Part shown: positions 1 through 5,784 of the stretch, piece after piece
How positions within the stretch are numbered: the stretch's first letter is position 1
Layout of the letters: each line of letters opens with the position of its first letter
Notes under the pieces: model-generated
Seen by the model: only the letters and a program-made list of their open reading frames with translations
The model's database searches: none
What the model was told of the DNA's origin: nothing
Made by a program: the position numbers and the translations under genes
Virus record (IMG/VR): IMGVR_UViG_3300048017_000062
Location: 1 to 20,120 of that record
DNA from: a virus
Direction: 5' to 3' (one strand)
DNA length: 20,120 bases

Positions 1-73
1 CTAGGGTGTATTCTCTTACTAGGTTTATATATTACTAGGGATTACGAAGCCATCTCTTGATACCCCGAAAATT

Positions 74-559
74 TTATAGATCTCTAATAGATTGAATGGC
101 TGTGTTGAAACCATTATCAAATGCATTGCAGATATCTCCACAACTACAAAGACTGTCTTCTGCTTCTTCCTCTAGCCTTGCGATGATACGCTCACGAATC
201 TTTCTCTCAAGAATGATCTGGTCAACCTTATCATTAACATCATCAAGATAGGTGCGACCACCGTCAATCTTAGTATATAGTCTATTCAGGCCATCCGTTA
301 CATTCTTAGGAGTTAGTTCCTCTAGGGCCCTCTCAAGATCTCTTTTGTCGATATCTTCGATAGTTCTGTCAAGCCAATTGGGCTGATTAACATTAACAAT
401 ATAGGGATCAATCTTCTGTGTTGTATATACGTTAGATAGTTCATCCAGGTTTGCTTCGATGCCCTCGATCTTTTCATCTATACGAGATAGGTGATTAGAT
501 ACACGCAAACCTAGTAGTGAGATGTCGTATCGAAGACTATCGATAAATTCTTTTTTCAT
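74..559 (-). CDS. hypothetical coiled-coil protein
   Basis: 161-residue protein of unknown function. Residues 1-45 are rich in heptad-like hydrophobic/charged alternation (DEKIEGIEANLDELSNV), and residues 95-135 (KVDQIILERKIRERIIARLEEE) form a second likely coiled coil, so an oligomeric or scaffold-like helical protein is plausible. A C-x-C-x3-C cluster (CSCGDIC, about residues 138-144) near the C-terminus is unusual for such a protein. The start is supported by AGAAGGTG about 5 nt upstream, which lies inside the end of the 27-residue membrane peptide gene just upstream, so the two are probably translated together from the promoter at 669-697. It is the last gene before the window edge; nothing convincing lies in 1-73. 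Confidence 0.75.
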   Translation of the reverse strand: MKKEFIDSLRYDISLLGLRVSNHLSRIDEKIEGIEANLDELSNVYTTQKIDPYIVNVNQPNWLDRTIEDIDKRDLERALEELTPKNVTDGLNRLYTKIDGGRTYLDDVNDKVDQIILERKIRERIIARLEEEAEDSLCSCGDICNAFDNGFNTAIQSIRDL

Positions 560-561
560 TA

Positions 562-645
562 TTACACCTTCTTGTTAATCAATAGTATTACGATTGATAA
601 TACGATACCAATTACGTACCCAATAAAACTTCCAAATATTGTCAT
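562..645 (-). CDS. 27-aa single-pass membrane micropeptide
   Basis: Very short gene: ATG at 645, TAA at 562-564. The peptide begins MTIFGSFIGYVIGIV and continues with a hydrophobic stretch to about residue 23, ending in NKKV: one transmembrane helix with a short positive tail, suggesting the C-terminus faces the cytoplasm. AAAGGA sits 5 nt upstream of the ATG, a consensus promoter lies about 23 nt upstream, and the next gene starts 2 nt after its stop, so expression is well supported despite the length. Function unknown; small phage membrane peptides include lysis and superinfection-exclusion factors, but nothing here identifies one. Confidence 0.6.
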   Translation of the reverse strand: MTIFGSFIGYVIGIVLSIVILLINKKV

Positions 646-668
646 GTTATCCTTTTCTTTGTTATACC

Positions 669-697
669 AGTATATCTAACCCATACCGTATTGTCAA
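669..697 (-). promoter_or_regulatory. sigma70-like promoter (TTGACA-17-TATACT)
   Basis: On the minus strand TTGACA (697-692) is followed by a 17-nt spacer and TATACT (674-669). This is an almost perfect housekeeping-sigma promoter, about 23 nt upstream of the 27-aa peptide start. It drives the two genes at 562-645 and 74-559. Confidence 0.8.
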
Positions 698-729
698 TAC
701 CTATGTTGGGTTTAGTTACTCTTATTTAC

Positions 730-752
730 CGCCGAACTTTTACGCCGAACTT
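730..752 (-). repeat. two 10-bp direct repeats upstream of promoter
   Basis: CGCCGAACTT occurs at 730-739 and again at 743-752 (plus strand), 13 bp apart, about 33 bp upstream of the -35 box of the promoter at 669-697 and overlapping the stop codon of the gene at 751-996. It could be a regulator-binding site or chance. Confidence 0.4.
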
Positions 753-996
753 AACTTCTCCTGTTTGCGTCGAACAGGGTCCATTCGTTTACTTCCCATT
801 GGCTATGCTTGTCCCCACCAGCGATAATGCTGTAAGCCATATCATAGATACCAACGAAGGTAGGCCCTGTCCCCATCCCCATGTCTTCACCATCACGATC
901 GGTCACTTCCAATGCCCAGTGTGATGGCTCACCATCGTAATTAACTCTAATAATCTTAATGTTGATAAAATCTTCGTAGTCTAGATCACTCATCAT
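751..996 (-). CDS. hypothetical acidic protein
   Basis: 81-residue soluble protein, no family recognised. It reads as a compact beta-rich domain with a central Gly/Met-rich loop (DRDGEDMGMGTGPTF, about residues 33-47) followed by a hydrophobic strand. Two adjacent ATG codons (996 and 993) could both start it; GGAG lies just upstream and fits the second slightly better. It overlaps the end of the preceding gene (986-1345) by 11 nt in a GATGATGAGTGA arrangement, so it is translationally coupled. It is the last gene of the operon that begins at 2581. Confidence 0.7.
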   Translation of the reverse strand: MMSDLDYEDFINIKIIRVNYDGEPSHWALEVTDRDGEDMGMGTGPTFVGIYDMAYSIIAGGDKHSQWEVNEWTLFDANRRS

Positions 997-1345
997 CTTC
1001 TCCGTTCAAAACCTTTAGCCATCTCTTGTACTCTTCAATACTATAAAGTTCCATGCCATCTTCTCTATAAGATTCTATGTTACGAATAGCGTAGCCCTTT
1101 TGCTTTTCTATTTCTATTATCAGTCTGTCTCTTAATTCTTCTTGTGCTTCTTCTATGGTTGTACATTTGGTGCCGATAAAGTCATCTGCTATATACCCCC
1201 AGTGAGTCGCCTGATAATACATTGAGCCATACGAAAACTCCTGGGTGACATACCACAATCTATCCTTAGTCTTAGAATGATCAAGATTTACATAGTTGCA
1301 CCAAATCTGGTTTAGTTTGCATATCTCTTGCTCTAGTGGTGTCAT
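986..1345 (-). CDS. hypothetical protein
   Basis: 119-residue protein without a recognised domain. It is rich in aromatic residues (QIWCNYVNLD, YQATHWGY) and ends in an acidic tail (NGEDDE). Residues 60-90 are a charged amphipathic helix (TTIEEAQEELRDRLIIEIEKQKG). GGAGAAGAG directly precedes the ATG, which overlaps the stop of the upstream gene as ATGA. Its own stop is UGA, buried in the start region of the next gene; UGA here is used as an ordinary, coupled stop. Confidence 0.72.
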   Translation of the reverse strand: MTPLEQEICKLNQIWCNYVNLDHSKTKDRLWYVTQEFSYGSMYYQATHWGYIADDFIGTKCTTIEEAQEELRDRLIIEIEKQKGYAIRNIESYREDGMELYSIEEYKRWLKVLNGEDDE

Positions 1346-1533
1346 CTCTTCTCCAGGGCGTGTAGACGCTTCTTGATGTCCCTAAGTTCCTGGCTAATCT
1401 TCTTGGTATTGCGATCTGCCAATGCTCCACGATCTTTTAGTTCTCCATTTACATAGATAACCCACATAGAGATAGCCACAAAACTGAGGATACCTAGGAC
1501 GGTTACAAGACCATCAATTGGAATCTCAATCAT
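1342..1533 (-). CDS. small membrane protein with cytoplasmic coiled coil
   Basis: 63 residues: one transmembrane helix at about 8-28 (GLVTVLGILSFVAISMWVIYV) followed by a basic, heptad-patterned tail (KKISQELRDIKKRLHALEKR). This design is common among small phage membrane proteins that oligomerise. Its ATG overlaps the UGA of the 56-aa gene upstream (ATGATTGA), and its own UGA overlaps the next start (ATGA). No family assignment. Confidence 0.7.
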   Translation of the reverse strand: MIEIPIDGLVTVLGILSFVAISMWVIYVNGELKDRGALADRNTKKISQELRDIKKRLHALEKR

Positions 1534-1696
1534 GAATTACCTCTACCTGCTTTATCATAATGTTGTGGTAGTTCTCGTACAACTCTTTAATCTCTGGATG
1601 ATTGCTATCCCATAGTGCACCTTCAAGCCACTTGATAAAAAGAAACTCACCGATTTGGTCCTTGACCTTGCTAACTGTATAGTTATCTAGTTTCAT
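1526..1696 (-). CDS. hypothetical 56-aa protein
   Basis: Starts ATG at 1696, inside the ATGA overlap with the gene at 1693-1989, and stops at UGA 1526-1528, overlapping the next start. The peptide begins MKLDNYTVSKVKDQIGEF and carries a helical, Trp-containing middle (FIKWLEGALW). It fills exactly the gap between two genes with coupling overlaps at both ends, which is the main argument that it is real. Function unknown. Confidence 0.65.
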   Translation of the reverse strand: MKLDNYTVSKVKDQIGEFLFIKWLEGALWDSNHPEIKELYENYHNIMIKQVEVIHD

Positions 1697-1989
1697 TTGT
1701 CTGTTCCTTTGCTAGTCTCTTTCTTTTGAAATTCAATTCCTGCCTCAAAAGCAACCCAATAGCCATTGGTAACTCCAGACTCATAGGCTATAGCCTCAAG
1801 TGGAGTAGCCCTACGCCAGTCAAGCACTGGTCCACCACTATTGCAAGCGTGTAGGTGGTCTGAATCTACTTCTACTTCACAAGTGCAATCAACAAATTCT
1901 TCATCAATCTCTTCGTAGTATTCTCCACAGCAGCCAGGGTCTCCACAACCCCAAACGGTGTTATCTTGTTTTACATAATATAGGGTCAT
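1693..1989 (-). CDS. Cys-rich small protein, probable zinc binder
   Basis: 98 residues. The N-terminal half contains many cysteines (CGDPGCCGEYY at about 14-24, CTCEVEV at about 35-41, HLHAC at about 45-49), a likely metal-binding knuckle. The second half (ATPLEAIAYESGVTNGYWVAFEAGIEF) resembles the helical YxxGxxxG pattern seen in other short proteins of this phage. GGAGAGAAGTAA immediately precedes the ATG and is part of a 26-bp repeat described separately. It is coupled to the neighbours on both sides. No named family. Confidence 0.7.
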   Translation of the reverse strand: MTLYYVKQDNTVWGCGDPGCCGEYYEEIDEEFVDCTCEVEVDSDHLHACNSGGPVLDWRRATPLEAIAYESGVTNGYWVAFEAGIEFQKKETSKGTDK

Positions 1990-2091
1990 TTACTTCTCTC
2001 CTTTGATAAGGGCGATAAAGCCTTCAATTACCCTTGTTATAAGTGGTGATAAGGCAACGCCAATGCAAATACCTTGCAAAATTTCAGCCAT
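1990..2091 (-). CDS. 33-aa membrane micropeptide
   Basis: ATG at 2091 overlaps the UGA of the upstream gene (TGATG); stop TAA at 1990-1992 abuts the ATG of the next gene. The peptide starts MAEILQGICIGVALSPLI and is one hydrophobic helix ending in the tail ALIKGEK. The same tail ends the gene just upstream (2091-2327), because both carry the 26-bp repeat. GGAGAGAAG precedes its ATG. Function unknown. Confidence 0.6.
   Translation of the reverse strand: MAEILQGICIGVALSPLITRVIEGFIALIKGEK
1992..2017 (-). repeat. 26-bp direct repeat, copy 1 (gene 3' end plus RBS)
   Basis: Matches 2093-2118 with one mismatch; similarity extends more weakly another 10 bp. It encodes the end of a protein (…ALIKGEK) together with the Shine-Dalgarno AAAGGAGAGAAG used by the next gene. 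Confidence 0.8.
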
Positions 2092-2327
2092 CACTTCTCT
2101 CCTTTGATAAGAGCGATACACGCTTCAACGTCTGCAATCGGCAACCATTGGGTTTCTAGCAACTTGATGATGCGTTCTACCGCCCTATCGTCGCCATAGC
2201 AAATAGGGCAGGTGTACATTTCGGAGTAGTAGTAATCGCAAGGCTTACAATACTTACGCTCATTTAGGGTACGGTCTGCCACCTCTGGCTTTTTACCCCA
2301 AACTTCTGCCTGTCTTGGATCTTCCAT
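2091..2327 (-). CDS. zinc-ribbon-like small protein
   Basis: 78 residues with two CxxC knuckles (CKPC at about 27-30, CPIC at about 40-43) separated by aromatic residues (DYYYSEMYT), a classic rubredoxin/zinc-ribbon layout, followed by a helical C-terminus (DRAVERIIKLLETQWLPIADVEACIALIKGEK region). Its ATG overlaps the TAA of the upstream gene by one base (TAATG). It probably binds zinc; the partner is unknown. Its 3' end is copied in the neighbouring 33-aa gene. Confidence 0.72.
   Translation of the reverse strand: MEDPRQAEVWGKKPEVADRTLNERKYCKPCDYYYSEMYTCPICYGDDRAVERIIKLLETQWLPIADVEACIALIKGEK
2093..2118 (-). repeat. 26-bp direct repeat, copy 2
   Basis: Second copy of the element at 1992-2017, placed identically at the 3' end of a gene so that it supplies both the C-terminal residues ALIKGEK and the ribosome-binding site of the following gene. 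Confidence 0.8.
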
Positions 2328-2581
2328 TAAAACATCTCCAATTCATCAAAGTCTTCTTTACGTGCAATGAAGGTAGTCTGAAAGTCCAGTTGCTTGCCCC
2401 ATACAATAATTTCTGGTACTAATGGGTGCATACGATAGCCATCACGCTCTAGTTCTTTGAGTATCTTATCGTCATACTCTACTAGGAATAGCATGTCATC
2501 GCTATCCCACTCCATCTCATGCTCAAGATTATTTGTGCACACTAGGGTGGTTGGTTTGTTTGCTCTTAGTAATTGGGCCAT
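2327..2581 (-). CDS. hypothetical protein, first gene of operon
   Basis: 84 residues; begins MAQLLRANKPTTLVCTNN. One CxxN and one HEMEW segment sit in the first third; the rest is a mixed alpha/beta soluble protein (ILKELERDGYRMHPLVPEIIVWG). No family recognised. The ATG lies only 6 nt downstream of a perfect -10 box (TATACT) of the promoter at 2588-2616, so the transcript would start at or next to the A of the ATG: a leaderless mRNA. There is no Shine-Dalgarno, which agrees. It heads the operon that runs down to 751. Confidence 0.75.
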   Translation of the reverse strand: MAQLLRANKPTTLVCTNNLEHEMEWDSDDMLFLVEYDDKILKELERDGYRMHPLVPEIIVWGKQLDFQTTFIARKEDFDELEMF

Positions 2582-2587
2582 GTATTA

Positions 2588-2616
2588 AGTATATCCCCAC
2601 TACCCTGCAATGTCAA
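2588..2616 (-). promoter_or_regulatory. sigma70-like promoter giving a leaderless transcript
   Basis: TTGACA (2616-2611), 17-nt spacer, TATACT (2593-2588), then 6 nt and the ATG at 2581. The expected start point coincides with the start codon. It drives the 2581-to-751 operon. Confidence 0.85.
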
Positions 2617-2640
2617 GCCCTTTATGATAATATTGGTTAT

Positions 2641-3228
2641 ATGAAAGATTATATAATTGATGGTATTGGTGTTGGAAAAAATCCAGACCTATTCCAGCGT
2701 AGCCAGGCATACAATGAAGCGTTCAATAGGCTAGGAAGTTCACCAGACAACGTGAAGGTTATTAAAAACTTCATAGGTCCCGATGACCGCCAGGTGCTTC
2801 TCGACCTAGTGTCGGAGTCTGAGCCAACCTCGATAGACAATAGATGGAATAGAAAAGACTACCGAACAGTTGAATTGTCAAACTATATAGACAAATATAC
2901 AGACAAGGCCCTAAGACAGATGTCTAATAGTTTTGAACTATATCTTGTGCCCACTGGAACTTTTAGTCTGATTGAATGGTCTCCTGGAACAGAGATGCCT
3001 ATGCACGTTGACGATCTTGGTGATGGTCACTCACAAATTTCTGGAGTGATTTACCTCAATGACGATTACCTAGGTGGAGAGATTAGTTTTCCTACTCTTG
3101 GTATAGAGATATCTCCTAATGCTGGTGACCTTATCATTTTCCCTGGTAACCTGAACTACCCCCACAAAGTGAATTTGGTAACATCTGGAAACAGGTATAC
3201 CATTCCTCTATGGGCAGACATCGTCTAG
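2641..3228 (+). CDS. 2OG-Fe(II) oxygenase, prolyl-4-hydroxylase-like
   Basis: 195 residues from the ATG at 2641; an in-frame ATG at 2533 is rejected because it would run through the divergent gene and its promoter. The C-terminal half is a double-stranded beta-helix with the full iron and 2-oxoglutarate set: H122-x-D124 (MHVDD), distal H175 (YPHKV) and R185 (GNRYTIPLW), plus the family signature GVIYLNDDYLGGEISF at 135-150. Such enzymes hydroxylate proline, lysine or small substrates using O2 and 2-oxoglutarate. One of only three plus-strand genes, it stands alone between a divergent promoter and a convergent gene 1 nt away, so it is its own transcription unit. No clear Shine-Dalgarno; a weak -10 (GATAAT, 2626-2631) lies 9 nt upstream. 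Substrate unknown. Confidence 0.88.
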   Translation: MKDYIIDGIGVGKNPDLFQRSQAYNEAFNRLGSSPDNVKVIKNFIGPDDRQVLLDLVSESEPTSIDNRWNRKDYRTVELSNYIDKYTDKALRQMSNSFELYLVPTGTFSLIEWSPGTEMPMHVDDLGDGHSQISGVIYLNDDYLGGEISFPTLGIEISPNAGDLIIFPGNLNYPHKVNLVTSGNRYTIPLWADIV

Positions 3229-3229
3229 C

Positions 3230-3481
3230 CTAGAATGGTGGCTCGTCAAAGCCGTCTTCCTTAAACTTCTGGTACATACTCTCCAGGCTAGTGTATTTGA
3301 TTCTGATTGTCTCTACCGCCCAACCCTCACAGGCTGAGTCAGCATCCTGCAATGCCTTGACGCAACGATCATTCTCATCCATCCTAGAGACACGCTTGAC
3401 TACCTCGAAATACATATCTATCTCTGGAAAGATCTTCCAGGCTAACCATTCACGAAAGCCCTCTGTCCAACCACGGATCAT
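3230..3481 (-). CDS. hypothetical protein
   Basis: 83 residues, mostly helical, starting MIRGWTEGFREWLAWKIFPE. It has an amphipathic Trp-rich N-terminus that could touch a membrane, and a C-terminal acidic stretch (EDGFDEPPF). No family recognised. Its ATG overlaps the UGA of the upstream gene (ATGA), and its stop is 1 nt from the convergent oxygenase stop, with no terminator between. Last gene of the operon starting at 3956. Confidence 0.65.
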   Translation of the reverse strand: MIRGWTEGFREWLAWKIFPEIDMYFEVVKRVSRMDENDRCVKALQDADSACEGWAVETIRIKYTSLESMYQKFKEDGFDEPPF

Positions 3482-3702
3482 CCTAGGTTCCTCTTGGCAT
3501 TCTCCAGACCCTCAACAACCTCACTGTTATGGGGACAGATAGTGTGCTCACACTCTCCGTCTGCCAGGTAGTCCTCACAGATACTTTTGTTCAGAATCTT
3601 TGTTACTACTGTTAGTGCAGCCTTAAAGCCTTCGTTGTACTTTACCTGACCGATGTTCTCAAAGTCAGATAGTTTCATATTTGCTAAACTGTTGAAGTCC
3701 AT
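3478..3702 (-). CDS. small Cys/His protein
   Basis: 74 residues. The first half contains YNEGFKAALTVV, similar to the YDxGxxxG helix of its upstream neighbour and of the gene at 6364-6591. The second half carries C-x8-C-x4-C-x2-H (ICEDYLADGECEHTICPHN), a possible zinc site. AAGGAGAAG precedes the ATG. It overlaps the upstream gene by 19 nt. Function unknown. Confidence 0.68.
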   Translation of the reverse strand: MDFNSLANMKLSDFENIGQVKYNEGFKAALTVVTKILNKSICEDYLADGECEHTICPHNSEVVEGLENAKRNLG

Positions 3703-3956
3703 GACTTCTCCTTAAAGTTTTCCCAGTTGTCTTCTTTTGCCGCATGGTTCTCTACCATGGGAATGATGTCTCTTACCTGAATTGGTTCTTCCCTTACCCA
3801 GTCAATAGTTTCTATGTTGTGGTTAAGCATCTCAAGTATCTCGTTGTGTTTATCCTTTTTACCCACCGATACCCCATGCGAAAAGCCAAGATCGTATGCC
3901 TCTTGGGCTAGTCTTACTTTCCACTGGAATGTCTTGGGTAGCCTAAAAATTCTCAT
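3684..3956 (-). CDS. hypothetical protein, leaderless operon head
   Basis: 90 residues starting MRIFRLPKTFQWKVRLAQEA. The segment AYDLGFSHGVSVG (about 19-31) matches RYDEGYSVGWQVG in the gene at 6364-6591, suggesting a small phage family. The start codon is 6 nt from a -10 box (TATACT) with a TTGACT -35 at 17-nt spacing, and no Shine-Dalgarno is visible, so this is a leaderless gene heading a three-gene operon to 3230. Confidence 0.7.
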   Translation of the reverse strand: MRIFRLPKTFQWKVRLAQEAYDLGFSHGVSVGKKDKHNEILEMLNHNIETIDWVREEPIQVRDIIPMVENHAAKEDNWENFKEKSWTSTV

Positions 3957-3962
3957 AGTTCA

Positions 3963-3991
3963 AGTATACCTATGAAGACCGCAAAAGTCAA
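3963..3991 (-). promoter_or_regulatory. promoter giving a leaderless transcript
   Basis: TTGACT (3991-3986), 17-nt spacer, TATACT (3968-3963), 6 nt, ATG at 3956. Same geometry as the promoter at 2588-2616. Confidence 0.82.
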
Positions 3992-4011
3992 TGGTTTTAA
4001 CAAAAAAGAGT

Positions 4012-4017
4012 TACAAT
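4012..4017 (+). promoter_or_regulatory. -10 box for divergent leaderless gene
   Basis: TACAAT followed by exactly 6 nt and the ATG at 4024; the -35 is not convincing. The spacing matches the minus-strand leaderless promoters, and this supports the 4024 start over the upstream in-frame ATG at 3991. Confidence 0.5.
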
Positions 4018-4023
4018 TATATT

Positions 4024-4245
4024 ATGGATCAAAGATATCGCATCTACGAAGACAGAACCTATGTCGTTGAGATCAACGGCAAGGAGTATGAATTCCTAGG
4101 CAATGAGATTATGGAGGTCGTCTCTAATGACCTCATATGCCCACATGACTATGTTGACAATAGCAGCCTATCGTGTGACTGTGGCCTTCGTCATCACTAC
4201 TGTGAGGACTGTGGAGAGCAAATGGAAGAGTGTGACTACTCGTAA
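4024..4245 (+). CDS. small zinc-finger-like protein
   Basis: 73 residues from ATG 4024 (MDQRYRIYEDRTYVVEING). An in-frame ATG at 3991 exists but would lie upstream of the likely start point. The N-terminal half is a beta-rich segment; the C-terminal third is a Cys/His cluster (LICPHDYVDNSSLSCDCGLRHHYCEDCGEQ, about 38-67) with C-x-C and CxxC knuckles, probably binding one or two zinc ions. Convergent with the next gene, overlapping it by 10 nt. No family recognised. Confidence 0.68.
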   Translation: MDQRYRIYEDRTYVVEINGKEYEFLGNEIMEVVSNDLICPHDYVDNSSLSCDCGLRHHYCEDCGEQMEECDYS

Positions 4246-4436
4246 GACATTAATTTGTCTTCAATTGTAGGGTATGCCTCATGGCAGCCATAGCAATAGT
4301 GGGTAGGAAGTTCTGGCTCCCAAAGGCATCCACCAAGAGCAATGCCCTCAGCCCTGGCTAACTCAATAGCAGTAAAGGATGGCATACCATAAATAATGTT
4401 CACGAGATCGTGATTGCAGTTTGGACAATTGTTCAT
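4236..4436 (-). CDS. zinc-ribbon small protein
   Basis: 66 residues with two knuckles, CPNC at 4-7 and CYGC at about 48-51, and the segment NIIYGMPSFTAIELA between them. I recognise the general pattern CPNCxHDLVxIxYGMP from small bacterial zinc-ribbon proteins of unknown role that also occur in phages. TAGAAT lies 6 nt upstream of the ATG, again the leaderless spacing, and no Shine-Dalgarno is visible. It stands between two plus-strand genes as a single-gene unit. Confidence 0.72.
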   Translation of the reverse strand: MNNCPNCNHDLVNIIYGMPSFTAIELARAEGIALGGCLWEPELPTHYCYGCHEAYPTIEDKLMSYE

Positions 4437-4442
4437 ATATCT

Positions 4443-4448
4443 ATTCTA
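4443..4448 (-). promoter_or_regulatory. -10 box, leaderless spacing
   Basis: TAGAAT on the minus strand, 6 nt from the ATG at 4436. No good -35 is seen, so the call rests on the -10 and the spacing. Confidence 0.4.
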
Positions 4449-4458
4449 TCATAGGTAG

Positions 4459-4464
4459 TATAAT
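4459..4464 (+). promoter_or_regulatory. -10 box, leaderless spacing
   Basis: Consensus TATAAT on the plus strand, 5 nt upstream of the ATG at 4470. The -35 is weak. It overlaps the divergent promoter region of the gene at 4236-4436. Confidence 0.5.
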
Positions 4465-4469
4465 TAGGT

Positions 4470-4601
4470 ATGGCTAAAAGTGCTATGTATTTTAATTGTC
4501 CATGCGGTGCTTGGCATCAGATACCGTGGTACGTATACAAAGAGTTGATCTCTGAGACAGCGACTGCTGATTGCTACTGTAAATTAATAAACAATCTCTA
4601 G
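4470..4601 (+). CDS. 43-aa Cys-rich peptide
   Basis: Starts ATG 4470 and stops TAG at 4599-4601. The peptide begins MAKSAMYFNCPCGAWHQIPW and ends with CYCKLINNL: two C-x-C pairs about 25 residues apart form a plausible zinc site. A perfect -10 lies 5 nt upstream of the ATG. Its end overlaps the convergent oxygenase gene by 18 nt. The promoter and paired cysteines make it likely real. Function unknown. Confidence 0.6.
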   Translation: MAKSAMYFNCPCGAWHQIPWYVYKELISETATADCYCKLINNL

Positions 4602-5156
4602 TTTAAATTCTTCTTGAGTTGTAAACCAGAATAGCAGCGTGTATCTCTCTTCGCTAATGCCCTCTACTTCATGCCAATACTCCTCACCATCGGATGGGAA
4701 CAACACCAAGTCAGCCTTCTTTGGCTCATAGGTGTATGGTATGTTCTTAAAGAATAGTTCTCCATCTGTACCCATGCTGTTCAGGTAGATTAATCCGCTA
4801 TACTTCATGTGTGTGTTGGATCCATCATCAACGTCATAGTGTCCTAGGATTACCGCTCCTGGATCCTGCTTACCGAACCAGAAGGAGGCAATGTGTATCT
4901 CTGGCTCATCATACTGAGATTTTACTTCACTAATAACCTTATCAAATATAGGCAGAAGGTCTGGCATTATGTCTGCTATGCCTTCTGTGTTCCAGGCAGA
5001 TCGATCCTGGTGGTACAGGTCTTTTCCAAACAGCCAGGCATAGCGTAAGCCAGTTGGATCCCTATAGAACTTATCTATGTTTGTATCTATGTACTGTATA
5101 TACTTCTCAACATCGTTATCCGATATGAAGTCATTGATCACTTTGATTTTATGCAT
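4584..5156 (-). CDS. 2OG-Fe(II) oxygenase
   Basis: 190 residues from the ATG at 5156 (MHKIKVINDFISDNDVEKYI), chosen because TATACT lies 5 nt upstream; an in-frame ATG at 5171 would add five residues but overlaps that -10. The fold is a P4H-type double-stranded beta-helix: H106-x-D108 (GHYDVD), distal H162 (YWHEV), R171 (ERYTLLFWF), and the strand SGLIYLN preceding DGELFF. All iron and 2-oxoglutarate ligands are present. N-terminal residues 5-25 match the usual opening of these enzymes (ΨINDFIS). Expressed alone from a promoter tucked against the tRNA-Arg gene. Substrate unknown; homologous in kind, not closely in sequence, to the four others in the window. Confidence 0.87.
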   Translation of the reverse strand: MHKIKVINDFISDNDVEKYIQYIDTNIDKFYRDPTGLRYAWLFGKDLYHQDRSAWNTEGIADIMPDLLPIFDKVISEVKSQYDEPEIHIASFWFGKQDPGAVILGHYDVDDGSNTHMKYSGLIYLNSMGTDGELFFKNIPYTYEPKKADLVLFPSDGEEYWHEVEGISEERYTLLFWFTTQEEFKLEIVY

Positions 5157-5161
5157 ACTTA

Positions 5162-5167
5162 AGTATA
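5162..5167 (-). promoter_or_regulatory. -10 box between tRNA-Arg and oxygenase gene
   Basis: TATACT, 5 nt upstream of the ATG at 5156. The matching -35 position (5185-5190, TTCCAA) falls inside the tRNA-Arg T-arm and is poor. The oxygenase may be read from here or by read-through from the tRNA. Confidence 0.5.
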
Positions 5168-5175
5168 TCATCTTG

Positions 5176-5248
5176 TACCCCCAGTTGGAATCGAACCAAC
5201 GACGAACAGATTAGAAGTCTGACACTCTATCCACTGAGTTATGGGGGC
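5176..5248 (-). tRNA. tRNA-Arg(TCT)
   Basis: 73-nt cloverleaf on the minus strand. Acceptor GCCCCCA pairs with TGGGGGT (one G-U at position 1-72), discriminator A, D-arm with TCAGTGGATAGA, anticodon loop CTTCTAA giving anticodon UCU (reads AGA/AGG), T-loop TTCGATT. CCA is not encoded. AGA is a rare codon in GC-rich hosts, so the gene may offset host codon bias. Confidence 0.93.
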
Positions 5249-5253
5249 TAATA

Positions 5254-5466
5254 CTACCTAAAATACTTAGATAGTCGCTTCTTAAATCTTGGCTTGATGA
5301 AGCAGTACCATTGATTTTTTAGGTAATATATGTTGACGCTTATTGAAGTCCTTACGAGCCTTCTACTTGCTCTGTGTTTCGGCTTCCTTTTCTTTAACGA
5401 AATTGATAACAGCCTTGATAGCGTATTCATAAAGAACATCTTCGCCCTTGTTAGCATATAGTTCAC
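5254..5466 (-). CDS. doubtful basic reading frame
   Basis: A 70-codon frame (or 58 codons from the ATG at 5427) giving a very basic product, ending KKRLSKYFR. It overlaps the gene at 5363-5590 out of frame by about 100 nt (or 65 nt), far more than other overlaps in this phage, and has no convincing Shine-Dalgarno. It is listed because the stretch 5249-5362 otherwise contains no gene and this frame stays open across it. It may be a transcribed spacer in front of tRNA-Arg instead. Confidence 0.22.
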   Translation of the reverse strand: MNYMLTRAKMFFMNTLSRLLSISLKKRKPKHRASRRLVRTSISVNIYYLKNQWYCFIKPRFKKRLSKYFR

Positions 5467-5590
5467 TCTCTAAAGATTTAAGGATTTCATTATAGGTTGC
5501 ATTTCGATAGAAACGCCTCTGGTCGTCAAGCAACGTCTGAGTTACATGTATGTATGAGTCTGGCCAGGGACACTTAAGGCTAGTAGTCAT
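5363..5590 (-). CDS. hypothetical protein
   Basis: 75 residues, begins MTTSLKCPWPDSYIHVTQTL. Mostly helical after residue 15; the last third (LYEYAIKAVINFVKEKEAE) is an amphipathic helix. It overlaps the 3' end of the upstream membrane-protein gene by 11 nt. No family recognised. Confidence 0.65.
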   Translation of the reverse strand: MTTSLKCPWPDSYIHVTQTLLDDQRRFYRNATYNEILKSLESELYANKGEDVLYEYAIKAVINFVKEKEAETQSK

Positions 5591-5780
5591 CGTGAGTTAC
5601 CCCATGCTTATCGTCAATGTACTTGTGAATCTTACGCAATGCCACAGCCTTCGATACCGCAAAGCCTACGAGCAAAAATACAGCGTTCCAAAAGAACTCT
5701 GATACCATGTGCTCAAGCCCAAAGGTTACATCTAGAATGGTAGAGAACAGTTCTCCGCCATCGTGGTCGTGCTCAGCCAT
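5580..5780 (-). CDS. small membrane protein
   Basis: 66 residues: a His/Asp-rich N-terminus (MAEHDHDGGELF), one transmembrane helix at about 29-48 (FFWNAVFLLVGFAVSKAVAL), and a charged cytoplasmic-type tail with RKIHKYIDDKHG. The HDHDGG start could bind metal. AGGAGAA lies about 8 nt before the ATG. Function unknown; part of the ThyX-GroES operon. Confidence 0.7.
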   Translation of the reverse strand: MAEHDHDGGELFSTILDVTFGLEHMVSEFFWNAVFLLVGFAVSKAVALRKIHKYIDDKHGVTHDDY

Positions 5781-5784
5781 TTAG

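Noticed and set aside
1-73. Continuation or frameshifted extension of the 74-559 gene
   Set aside because: All minus-strand frames close quickly; only an ATG with three codons is seen, so nothing is annotated.
639-924. Plus-strand frames of 62 and 77 codons
   Set aside because: They lie across the promoter at 669-697 and antisense to the coupled gene at 751-996, with no ribosome-binding site.
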